A stretch of 64,000 bases of DNA, from NCBI GenBank assembly GCA_963841705.1, contig CAWJDY010000057.1, forward strand, positions 22,164 through 86,163, given 5' to 3'. Position numbers and translations under genes: made by a program. Positions 7,989-15,443 of this stretch are shown piece by piece. Under the pieces are notes generated by a model. The model did no database searches. It had not been told where the DNA came from and saw only the letters and a program-made list of their open reading frames with translations. The stretch is from VAZQ01 sp963841705. Lineage in GTDB: Bacteria; Pseudomonadota; Alphaproteobacteria; Rhizobiales; Xanthobacteraceae. Each line of letters begins with the position of its first letter. Positions within the stretch are counted from its first letter, which is position 1.

Positions 7989-9997
7989 CAGGCGCCCTTC
8001 GCCAGATCGGCCTTGTCATCGGCTGACACCAGCGCGTTGATGGTGCTGCCGGTCTCGCTGGTTGCGAGCCACGCCCCCTTTTCCGAAGCCACGACCCCGC
8101 GCCTCACCGCATCGGTGATCCGCAGCGGCAGGAAGACGGAGCCAAGATCGTTCCAGACCCGCACATATTTTGCGCCCTCGAGCCCGCGGGCACGCGCATC
8201 CTCGGGATGCATAAGGAGCGGCGAGGGTTTGCCGTTATCAGCATCGGGTCCGAGCCAGGTCGAAGTGATCCGCTTGTCCGAGGCCGGTGAGACGAGGGCG
8301 AGAGGAAATCCGCAGACGCGGGGGCGGAAGCGAGGAAGCCGTGCGTCTCCTCCCCAGCGTTGCGCCAGCGCATCAGAAGCAAGCTCGATCTTCCCTGACG
8401 GGGTGGCCGGTGTGAGATTATCAAAAAGGGCAAGCGGCCGGCCGTCAGGCGCCTTCATCTGCAGGGCTGCGCTGGTCGAAATCTCGCTCGGCTTGACGCC
8501 CTGCATGTAGGGATGTGCGGCATCGACGGCGTCGTTCATCAGCTCGCGATCGCTCGCCTTGAAGCAGGCGTCTTCGAAGCCGAAGCGCGCCGCCAGCCTC
8601 CGGAAGATCTCCGTATTGGGGAGCGATTCGCCCACCGGTGGGATCACCGGCTCGGCGCGCTGGAGCCAATGGTGGCCGTAGGAGGGATAAAGATCGTCGC
8701 ATTCAAAGTGGGTCGCCGCCGGCAGAACCACATCGCAAAGCTGCATGCTCTCGGTCATGGCAACATCGATGCCGACGAGGAAGAGGTCCTCGCGCAGCAG
8801 TCCCTTGCGCATCCGGTTCTGGTCGGGATGCACGACGATCGGGTTGTGGTTGTAGATGAAGATCGCGCGCAGCGGCGGATCGATGTCGTCCCGCTCGAGG
8901 TGACGTCCGATATCCAGAATGTTCAGCGTCCGCGTGGAAGGAGGGATGAGATCGGTGCGGGTCAGCTTGTCCGGGGTCTTGGGGAACGCGAATCGGGCGC
9001 ACAGTACGACGCCGCTCGTCGCGCTGAGCTTGCCGAGGAGCGCCGGCAAGGCGACCGCGGCCCGAACCCCGCTGCCGCCGTTGCGGCTGCGTTCGAGCCC
9101 ATTCCCCGGCGCGATCACGAGCGGGTCGGCTTCGGCCAGCCAGCGCGCAAAGGTACAAACGTCGACCGCCGCTATGCCGCAGGCTTCCGCCGCCTTCTCC
9201 GGCGGCCAGTCGCGGGCCAGCTGCATGAACTCGTCGTAGCCGCTCACATGCTCGGCGATGAACGCGGCGTTGTGGGCGCCGAGCCGCTCCAGCTCAAGGG
9301 CGAGCGCGAAGCCTAAAAGCACGTCGGTGCTGGGCCTGACCGCGAGATGCAGGTCCGCCTGCTCGGCGATCTTGCTGCGCAGAGGATCGACCACCACCAG
9401 CCGCCCGCCGCAGCGCTTGGAGGCGTGAACGTTGCGCACAAGGTGGACATTAGTGACGGTGGCATTGTTGCCCCACACGACGTTGAGCTTGGCTTGCGCC
9501 GCCGCTTCCGGCCCGATGCCGGGAACAGAGCCGTAGGTTCCCAGCCAGGCTTCGTTGCGCACCGCCCCGCACATGGAGCCGCGAAACAGCTGGCTCGCCC
9601 CGAGCTTGTGGAAGAACCGCAGCGACATGCTGTCATAGGCGAGCATGCCGTGCGGGCCGGCATAGTTGAGCGGCATTACCGCTTGGCGCCCCCAGCGCTT
9701 GATGACGTCCATCACCCGCTGATGGACGATGTCGAGGGCGCCCTCCCAGCTGATGCGCGCGAACCGGTCCGATCCGCGCGGGCCGAGGCGCTGGAGCGGC
9801 GTGCGCAGGCGGCGCGATCCGTGCACGAACTCTCCGCTGTGATGCGCCACCTTGTTGCAGATCACGCCCTCGGTGTAGGGCAGCGCATCCGAGCCGCGCA
9901 CCTTGACGATGCGGTCCGCGTCGACCGTGACCGTGAGGCTGCAGGTGTCGGGACAATCAAGAGTGCATACCCCCGCACGCTCAAAGCTCATGCGCAT
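7952..9997 (-). CDS. Molybdopterin oxidoreductase, BisC-type anaerobic dehydrogenase
   Basis: The 681-residue protein belongs to the DMSO-reductase superfamily (bis-MGD enzymes). The N-terminus has the cluster motif CTLDCPDTC followed by GVICNK, giving four cysteines for a 4Fe-4S cluster. RGSMCGAVRNEAW occupies the position where these enzymes place the molybdenum ligand, possibly this cysteine. Further family blocks are VWGNNATVTNVH, VVVDPLRSKIAEQADLHLAVRPSTD, FIYNHNPIVVHPD and a C-terminal molydopterin dinucleotide-binding domain (LLMHPEDARARG, GVVASEKG). No signal peptide is seen, so it is probably cytoplasmic. The ATG at 9997 is chosen for the GAGGAG 4 nt upstream; a second ATG follows two codons later. 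It is divergent from the MBL gene at 10092. The substrate is unknown. Confidence 0.88.
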   Translation of the reverse strand: MRMSFERAGVCTLDCPDTCSLTVTVDADRIVKVRGSDALPYTEGVICNKVAHHSGEFVHGSRRLRTPLQRLGPRGSDRFARISWEGALDIVHQRVMDVIKRWGRQAVMPLNYAGPHGMLAYDSMSLRFFHKLGASQLFRGSMCGAVRNEAWLGTYGSVPGIGPEAAAQAKLNVVWGNNATVTNVHLVRNVHASKRCGGRLVVVDPLRSKIAEQADLHLAVRPSTDVLLGFALALELERLGAHNAAFIAEHVSGYDEFMQLARDWPPEKAAEACGIAAVDVCTFARWLAEADPLVIAPGNGLERSRNGGSGVRAAVALPALLGKLSATSGVVLCARFAFPKTPDKLTRTDLIPPSTRTLNILDIGRHLERDDIDPPLRAIFIYNHNPIVVHPDQNRMRKGLLREDLFLVGIDVAMTESMQLCDVVLPAATHFECDDLYPSYGHHWLQRAEPVIPPVGESLPNTEIFRRLAARFGFEDACFKASDRELMNDAVDAAHPYMQGVKPSEISTSAALQMKAPDGRPLALFDNLTPATPSGKIELASDALAQRWGGDARLPRFRPRVCGFPLALVSPASDKRITSTWLGPDADNGKPSPLLMHPEDARARGLEGAKYVRVWNDLGSVFLPLRITDAVRRGVVASEKGAWLATSETGSTINALVSADDKADLAKGACYNDTRVEVELA

Positions 9998-10091
9998 CGC
10001 TCCTCGAACAACCGTGGTAGTGTAGCACGGGAAGCAGGGGCAGGGGCAGGGTCGGCAAAGGCAGGCGTGCTCGTGCCTCCCGGAGGGAGCT

Positions 10092-10916
10092 ATGGAAGCG
10101 TTCATCTGCACCGCCTGCGGTACCCAGTATCCGCCGAGCGATGCGCCGCCCCAGCACTGCATGATCTGCGAAGAGGAGCGGCAATACATTCCCCCGCGCG
10201 GACAAACCTGGGTGACGTTGAAAGCGCTCGCCGCGGGGCATTTCAATTCCTATCGGCAGCACGAACCAGGAGTGATCGGGATCGGAACCCAGCCCGCCTT
10301 TGCCATCGGCCAGCGTGCGCTCCTGGTGTGCACTCCGAACGGAAACATCCTCTGGGACTGCATTGCCATGCTGGATGCTGCGACGATTGCCCTGATCAAC
10401 GGGCTTGGCGGGCTCCAGGGCATCGGCATTTCGCATCCGCATTTCTACACGACCATGGTGGAATGGAGCCTCGCATTCGGCGCCGTGCCGATCCATCTGC
10501 ATGCCGCCGACAAGCGCTGGATCATGCGTCCCGGTTCCTCGGTCAAGTTATGGGACGGCGACACCCTCGATGTGCTGCCCGATGTGACGCTGATCCGCTG
10601 CGGAGGTCATTTCCCTGGAGGCACCGTGCTGCATTGGGCCCGGGGTGCGGGCGGCCGCGGCGTGGTCTGCTCCTCGGATATTGCAACGGTGACGACCGAC
10701 CGCAAATTTTTGAGCTTCATGCGCAGCTATCCCAATCTCATCCCGCTCTCGGCAAGACAGGTGGAGGAGATTGGCGCTGCGCTCGCGCCGTTTGCGTTCG
10801 ATACGATCTACGGCCACTATTTCGACCGCCTGATCGCGACCGACGCAAAACGCATTCTTGACGTTTCGGTCAAGCGCTACGTCGCCGCCCTCAACGGCGC
10901 GTACGAGAACGAATGA
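10092..10916 (+). CDS. MBL-fold metallohydrolase with N-terminal zinc-ribbon
   Basis: This 274-residue protein starts with a rubredoxin/zinc-ribbon-like segment, CTACGTQYPPSDAPPQHC followed by MIC, giving two CxxC pairs. The rest resembles metallo-beta-lactamase-fold proteins of the type that act on small thioesters or ring-opened products: GGLQGIGISHPHFYTTMVEW supplies an HxH near residue 115, RCGGHFPGGTVLHW a later metal histidine, and YGHYFDR the C-terminal one. The canonical HxHxDH is not intact, so catalysis may differ from that of the well-known members. GGAGGGAGCT lies just before the ATG. It is transcribed away from the molybdopterin oxidoreductase. The function is not predictable from sequence alone. 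Confidence 0.8.
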   Translation: MEAFICTACGTQYPPSDAPPQHCMICEEERQYIPPRGQTWVTLKALAAGHFNSYRQHEPGVIGIGTQPAFAIGQRALLVCTPNGNILWDCIAMLDAATIALINGLGGLQGIGISHPHFYTTMVEWSLAFGAVPIHLHAADKRWIMRPGSSVKLWDGDTLDVLPDVTLIRCGGHFPGGTVLHWARGAGGRGVVCSSDIATVTTDRKFLSFMRSYPNLIPLSARQVEEIGAALAPFAFDTIYGHYFDRLIATDAKRILDVSVKRYVAALNGAYENE

Positions 10917-10919
10917 ATA

Positions 10920-11810
10920 TCACACCTGGGTGCGGTGGAACTCGGGGGTGGGCGGCGGGCCCCAGATGCTGGTGTGGCCCGGGGTCCAGCGCTTCGGCCG
11001 CTGCGGCGTGTCGTGGTGCCATGGCCGCGGCTCGAAATAGCCAAGCTCCTCGTCCTTCATCTGATCGAGCTCGCAGTAGAATTCGACCACGTGCTCGTCC
11101 GGGTTGCGATGGTAGGTGGCGACGTTGTGCCCGGGACCATGCCGCAGCGGTCCCCATATGATGGGCACTTTCTTCTGCCCCATCAGCTCGCAGGAATTCT
11201 GCAGATGGATGAAGTCTTTCAGCTCGAACGCGATGTGGTGCAGCTGCGCGTTCGGTCCGGTAAAGAAATTCACAGTGTGATGGTCGGGATTGCAACGCAT
11301 GAAACAGAAGAAATCGCCGATCCAGTCGGACACGCGAAAGCCGAGAACCTTCTCGTAGAAAACGACAGTGCGCTGGATATCCGGAGTGAAGAAGGCGACA
11401 TGACCGAGCTTGAGCGGGCCGATGCCGGCGACCTGCTCATGCTTGCACAGATAGCTCCAGTCCTTGAACAACTCGATGGTCGTGCCCTTGTCGTCGGCAA
11501 ACGAGATCACCTGCCCCACGCCGGGAGTGGAATCGTTGCGCAGCTCGCTGCGGATCCCGTCATTTGCCAGCTCCTTGGCGATATCGCCGAAGTCGGAACT
11601 GGGCGCAACTTCGAACGCCAGCTTGACGCAGTGCGCCCGATCCGACTTGTTGAGCGCGATCGCGAGCTGGCCGATCTTGCTGGCGAGGAAGGCGCGATCC
11701 TTCTCGCGCTCGGCCAGGACCAGGCCCATGAACTTCTCGTAGTAGGCTATCGCCTTGTCGAGATCGGGGGTCTCGAAGGTGGCGTGTCCGATGCGTCTTG
11801 CCTTGATCAT
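10920..11810 (-). CDS. VOC-family extradiol dioxygenase, two-domain
   Basis: The 296-residue protein contains two VOC modules. The C-terminal module carries plausible Fe(II) ligands in HVAFFTPD (His at about residue 150), LHHIAFELKDF and VVEFYCELD, in the order His-His-Glu used by type I extradiol ring-cleavage dioxygenases. The N-terminal module (IGHATFETPDLDKAIAYYEK) lacks an obvious full ligand set, as is usual. Such enzymes cleave catechol-type rings in the cytoplasm. The ATG at 11810 is chosen because GGAG lies 6 nt upstream. It is divergent from the FAH-family gene at 11962, a pairing typical of ring-cleavage followed by hydrolysis of the product. The exact catechol is unknown. Confidence 0.85.
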   Translation of the reverse strand: MIKARRIGHATFETPDLDKAIAYYEKFMGLVLAEREKDRAFLASKIGQLAIALNKSDRAHCVKLAFEVAPSSDFGDIAKELANDGIRSELRNDSTPGVGQVISFADDKGTTIELFKDWSYLCKHEQVAGIGPLKLGHVAFFTPDIQRTVVFYEKVLGFRVSDWIGDFFCFMRCNPDHHTVNFFTGPNAQLHHIAFELKDFIHLQNSCELMGQKKVPIIWGPLRHGPGHNVATYHRNPDEHVVEFYCELDQMKDEELGYFEPRPWHHDTPQRPKRWTPGHTSIWGPPPTPEFHRTQV

Positions 11811-11961
11811 GGCGTGCTCCTGCTGCTGCCGGCGCAGATCTCCGGTTTCAATATAGCTCATCCCAGCAAAGCTGAAACGAGATCGCAGCTCTCGACAAAT
11901 CGCCGGGGTTGCGCGAAAGGTCCCGCAGTGCGGGATTGCGCAGGAGAGGGAGCTCAAAGCG

Positions 11962-12888
11962 ATGGTCGGCTACAAGCTTGTGACCTATCGATCCACCGAA
12001 GGACCGCGCGCCGGCCTCCTGGTCGAAGACAAGGTGCTCGATGCGGCCAAGCTCACGGGGAAGGCAGCCTACGCAACCGTGCTCGGGATCCTGGAGGACT
12101 GGCGTGCGGCGCAAGGTATCCTGAAGAAGGCAGCGGCCAATGCGGGCAAGAGCCGAATCAAGGGCCTGCCGCTCGGGCGCACCAAGCTCCTTGCCCCGGT
12201 GCGCTGGCCGTCCGCGATCTATTGCGCCGGAGCCAACTATGCCGATCACGCGGCGGAGATGGCGCGTCACCTGAACCGGCCGCTGGAGCCTGACCCGCAT
12301 ACGCTCGGGCTCAAGGCGTGGCACTTCCTCAAGGCCGGGCGTGCGCTCGCCGATCCCGGGACCACGGTGAAGATCTCCGGCGTCTCGGAGGAGGTCGACT
12401 GGGAGGTCGAGCTGGCGGCCGTGATCGGACGCCCCGCCAAGAACGTGGCTCAGGAAAAGGCACTCTCGTACGTCGCCGGGTATACGGCCGCCAACGACCT
12501 CTCGGCGCGCGACCGCGGCCGGCGTGCCAAGGTTAGCGATACTTCCCCGTTCAAGGCGGATTGGACCAAGCACAAGACATTTGAGGGCTCCTGTCCGCTT
12601 GGACCGTGGATCGTGCCGGCAGCCGATATCGGCGACCCGCAGAATCTCAGCCTCAAACTGTGGGTGAACGACGTCCTCAAGCAGGATTCCAATACCAAGG
12701 ACATGATCTTCACTTTGGCCGAGCAGATCGAGCGGCTCTCGGACGCCATGACGCTCTACCCCGGCGACCTGATCCTTACGGGGACCCCGGCCGGGGTCGG
12801 CTCGGCGCGGGGGGAATTTCTCAAGCCCGGCGACGTCGTGAAGATCTGGGTCGAGAAAATCGGGACGCTGACCACCGAGCTCGGGTGA
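11962..12888 (+). CDS. Fumarylacetoacetate hydrolase-family protein
   Basis: The 308-residue protein has the FAH C-terminal fold. AIYCAGANYADHAAEM opens the catalytic domain, and the metal site is seen as DWEVELAAVIG (Glu/Glu pattern) followed by GYTAANDLSARD with the aspartate. A C-terminal PGDLILTGTPAGVG block is diagnostic. Members hydrolyse C-C bonds or decarboxylate the 2-hydroxy-dienoates and acylpyruvates made by ring cleavage, for example HpaG or gentisate-pathway hydrolases. It lies divergent from a VOC dioxygenase (151 bp apart), so it may process that enzyme's product. GGAGAGGGAG precedes the ATG. The substrate within the family remains open. Confidence 0.9.
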   Translation: MVGYKLVTYRSTEGPRAGLLVEDKVLDAAKLTGKAAYATVLGILEDWRAAQGILKKAAANAGKSRIKGLPLGRTKLLAPVRWPSAIYCAGANYADHAAEMARHLNRPLEPDPHTLGLKAWHFLKAGRALADPGTTVKISGVSEEVDWEVELAAVIGRPAKNVAQEKALSYVAGYTAANDLSARDRGRRAKVSDTSPFKADWTKHKTFEGSCPLGPWIVPAADIGDPQNLSLKLWVNDVLKQDSNTKDMIFTLAEQIERLSDAMTLYPGDLILTGTPAGVGSARGEFLKPGDVVKIWVEKIGTLTTELG

Positions 12889-12894
12889 TCCACG

Positions 12895-12922
12895 GTCATG
12901 GCGGGCCACGCCCGGCCATGAC
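12895..12922. repeat. Short dispersed palindrome
   Basis: GTCATGGC and GCCATGAC are inverted around a GC-rich centre. The same ends occur in the longer repeats at 21452-21544 and 48677-48757. It lies six bases after the FAH-family stop codon. Confidence 0.5.
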
Positions 12923-13074
12923 ATGCGAGGCATGTGTTTTGGGGGTGCCGGCCCAAACAACTTGCCACTGGTTGCTGCCCGGCACTTGTAATATACAGAC
13001 ACAGCGAAATGCGCCTTCGGGCAGCAATCAGGCATTTCGCTTGCAGAACGGGCAAATCGAGGAGGCACGGCGGT

Positions 13075-13440
13075 ATGGCCGAGCAGTTTGTCGGTAAGAA
13101 AGCCGAGTTCAAGGACGGGGACCGCCGCATCATTTTCGCCGGCGACAACGAGATCGGCGTATTCCGGCATGAAGGACAGTTCTACGCCTACAGCAATTTC
13201 TGCCTGCATCAGGGCGGCCCCGCCTGCGAGGGGCTCACCATCGCCAAGGTCGAAGAGCGCATCCTCCCCGACAAGACCTCCCAGGGCCTCTATTTCTCAG
13301 AAAACGAGATGCATTTCGTCTGCCCGTGGCATGGCTACGAGTACGATATGAAAACCGGGGAATGCGTCTCCGATCGCAAGCTCAAGCTGCGCAAATACAA
13401 GGTGGTGGAGAAGGGCGATGAGGTCTATGTCCTCACCTAG
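13075..13440 (+). CDS. Rieske-type ferredoxin with long inter-ligand loop (cassette 1)
   Basis: This 121-residue soluble protein carries a Rieske 2Fe-2S site: Cys43-x-His45 in NFCLHQGG and Cys83-x2-His86 in CPWHGYEYD. The two halves are separated by 37 residues, more than double the spacing of ordinary Rieske ferredoxins. The extra loop contains an additional Cys51 and the run VEERILPDKTSQGLYFS. A paralogue at 48268 has the same loop and the same spacing to within one residue, so the insertion is a family trait. It would be a small cytoplasmic electron carrier or redox subunit. GAGGAGG precedes the ATG at 13075. It overlaps the next gene, which is followed by an amidohydrolase, implying one transcript. 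No oxygenase alpha subunit is nearby. Confidence 0.88.
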   Translation: MAEQFVGKKAEFKDGDRRIIFAGDNEIGVFRHEGQFYAYSNFCLHQGGPACEGLTIAKVEERILPDKTSQGLYFSENEMHFVCPWHGYEYDMKTGECVSDRKLKLRKYKVVEKGDEVYVLT

Positions 13441-13822
13441 GAGCACCGCGGCGAAGTCCTCGCGCCACTCTCCGGCCCCCTCCGGGCCGGCTGCGCCGCA
13501 GAGGAAGGCAAAACTCCACGCGATTGCAGCCAAAGGCGCGAACGGGAGCTCGGCCGAGGCCAAGCGGCTGGCTTCCGAGATGGAGCACGCTCTTGCCAAG
13601 GGGCGGCGGGATCTCATCAGCCCCGAGGCGCTGCAGGCGCTGATGGCGGCGGTGTGCAAGACCTACGCGGCGCAGGTGGAAGCGGGCGAGCAGCTGTTGC
13701 CCCTGCCGCCGCGCGGCGGCGCTACCGCAACCGAGGTGATGGTCACCGCGAGCGGGCTTCTCAAGGCGGCAAATCTCGCGGTGTTCGAGCTCGGCATGTG
13801 GCAGAGCTGGACCGGTCGTTGA
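13427..13822 (+). CDS. Small protein of unknown family (cassette 1)
   Basis: The 131-residue product starts at ATG 13427 (MSSPRST), inside the last 14 bases of the Rieske gene; an ATG at 13418 is an alternative, but the paralogue at 48766 also begins MSS. The first 50 residues are rich in Ala, Ser, Pro and Lys and probably disordered. The remainder is helical: SPEALQALMAAVCKTYAAQ, then the C-terminal signature ATEVMVTASGLLKAANLAVF followed by ELGMW. The same signature (ATE...AANL..F.L.MW) ends the paralogue. No known domain is recognised. Placement between a Rieske protein and an amidohydrolase, twice, indicates a shared function, perhaps as an adaptor or small subunit. Confidence 0.8.
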   Translation: MSSPRSTAAKSSRHSPAPSGPAAPQRKAKLHAIAAKGANGSSAEAKRLASEMEHALAKGRRDLISPEALQALMAAVCKTYAAQVEAGEQLLPLPPRGGATATEVMVTASGLLKAANLAVFELGMWQSWTGR

Positions 13823-13871
13823 CAATCGCGTGAGTGCGTCGATGAATTTCGGAAACGTCAGGAGATGAACC

Positions 13872-15122
13872 ATGGAGCTCCTTGCTGAGCGCGGCCGACG
13901 CATATCGGTCGATGAGCTGAATACGACAAGGCTGCTCGCGCATGCCCGCAAGCAGGCCGTGCAACGCAAGCTCGATGACATCATCGTCGTCGATGTGGAT
14001 GCGCATCACTATGAGAACGAGCACTACAACGACATCCTGCCGTTCATGGAGAACGAGGTCCTCAAGCAATACACCATGGGCGGGCGTGGCCAGACCGAGC
14101 GCGGCTCGATCGTGCCGACCAATGCGGGCTTCATCCAGGACATGGGCGGACGGGTGACGCGCTATCCGCTGCGCCGCTCGGAGAAGACGGCCGACGGCAA
14201 GCATCGCGACGTGCAGTTGGGCGAGCGCTGGATGGACGCGATGAGCGTCGACTATTCCTGCCTGTTCCCGACCGGCATGCTCAACATCGGCATGCACCCG
14301 CAGAAGGAGATGGAGGTCGATCTCTGCTGGGCCTACAACCGCTGGGTCACCGAGAAGGTGCTGCCCGAGGCGGGGGGCCGCATGTATTCCATGCTGTGCC
14401 TGCCGTTCTCCGATCCGGCCGCCTGCGTGCGGCATGTGGAGACGTTCGGGCCCCGCAAGGGCGTGACCGGCTTCATGGTCACGACCGTGCGCCACCTCCA
14501 GGTCAACGACAACGCCTACATGCGGCTCTACCGCATGCTGGAAGAGCGCGGGCTTGCGCTCGCCTTCCACTCCGGGCCGAACTGGAACGAGCCGGTGTTC
14601 CGCGCCTGCAACCGCTTCCTGTCCGTGCACGCGCTCGGATTTACGTTCTACAACATCCTCCACTGCACCAACTGGGTGATCAACGGCATGGGCGAGCGCT
14701 TCCCCAAGCTGCCGGTGATCTGGATCGAGTCCGGGCTCGCCTGGGTGCCGTTCCTGATGCAGCGACTGGACCACGAGTTCATGATGCGGCCGTCGGAAGC
14801 TCCGCTCCTCAAGAAGAAGCCGAGCGAGTACATGCGCGACATGTATTATTCCTCGCAACCCATGGAAATTCAGGATCGCGAGGCGATTGAATGCACCCTC
14901 CGCATGATGAACGCCGAGACCCAGCTGCTGTATGCATCGGACTATCCGCACTGGGACTTCGACCTGCCGTCGACCATCTACGACCTGCCGTTCCTCTCGG
15001 AAAAGGCCAAGCACAATATTCTCGGCGGCACCGCGGCGCGGCTGTTCAAGCTGCCGCCACGCAACGAGAAGCAGAGGGAAAACCTCAAGCGCTTCGGCAA
15101 CCTGACCGCCGCCGCCGCCTGA
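13872..15122 (+). CDS. Amidohydrolase-family metalloenzyme, ACMSD-like (cassette 1)
   Basis: This 416-residue protein belongs to the amidohydrolase-2 (ACMSD / gamma-resorcylate decarboxylase) group of TIM-barrel metalloenzymes. The N-terminal metal motif appears as VVDVDAHHYE, the mid-barrel histidine as AFHSGPNW, a further one in HALGF, and the C-terminal aspartate in YASDYPHWDFD. Members hydrolyse or decarboxylate aromatic and carboxylated substrates. It lies 49 bp after the small cassette protein, and GGAGATG precedes its ATG. It is clearly paralogous to the enzyme at 49068: both share FQD-x-x-GR, IESGLAWVPFLMQRLD, PSEYM and NAETQLLYASD. The substrate is unknown; the Rieske partner suggests the reaction may be linked to electron transfer. 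Confidence 0.9.
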   Translation: MELLAERGRRISVDELNTTRLLAHARKQAVQRKLDDIIVVDVDAHHYENEHYNDILPFMENEVLKQYTMGGRGQTERGSIVPTNAGFIQDMGGRVTRYPLRRSEKTADGKHRDVQLGERWMDAMSVDYSCLFPTGMLNIGMHPQKEMEVDLCWAYNRWVTEKVLPEAGGRMYSMLCLPFSDPAACVRHVETFGPRKGVTGFMVTTVRHLQVNDNAYMRLYRMLEERGLALAFHSGPNWNEPVFRACNRFLSVHALGFTFYNILHCTNWVINGMGERFPKLPVIWIESGLAWVPFLMQRLDHEFMMRPSEAPLLKKKPSEYMRDMYYSSQPMEIQDREAIECTLRMMNAETQLLYASDYPHWDFDLPSTIYDLPFLSEKAKHNILGGTAARLFKLPPRNEKQRENLKRFGNLTAAAA

Positions 15123-15141
15123 GCGGACGTCGGGTGGGCGT

Positions 15142-15170
15142 GTAGGGGGCGGATTTGAAATCCGCCCCAC
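15142..15170. repeat. REP palindrome, GTAGGGG family (diverged copy)
   Basis: GTAGGGGGCGGATTT and AAATCCGCCCCAC form a near-perfect palindrome. Close relatives with arms GTAGGGGCGGGTTT lie at 28996, 41609 and 45481, and a partial copy at 33524. It is 19 bp after the amidohydrolase stop. Confidence 0.8.
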
Positions 15171-15207
15171 TATTGCGGGCGCCCCGGAATAACGGCAAAG
15201 CTAGGTC

Positions 15208-15322
15208 GTCATCGTCCGCGTATGCGGACGATCCAGTAATCACCAAACATCGGATTTGGGACGCCTTCGGCTCAAACCGCCGATCGGGATTACTGGATGC
15301 CCCGCTTGAAGCGTGGCATGAC
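15208..15322. repeat. Dispersed 115-bp repeat, copy 1
   Basis: The segment starts with the hairpin ATCGTCCGC/GCGGACGAT and ends GCGTGGCATGAC. Its reverse complement recurs at 28860-28977 with only a few substitutions. Together with the REP palindrome it accounts for most of the 321-bp gap between the amidohydrolase and the ABC permease genes. Confidence 0.88.
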
Positions 15323-15443
15323 AACGGAAAGATTGGCAATTCCAGCTGAATTTTGCGCGGCGTCAGCGGAGCGTAATCCGCCGTGCGGCGCGGCCGGTTA
15401 CGCAAACCGATCTCGCTCAGGGGAGCTCGGCCGCCAACCCGCC

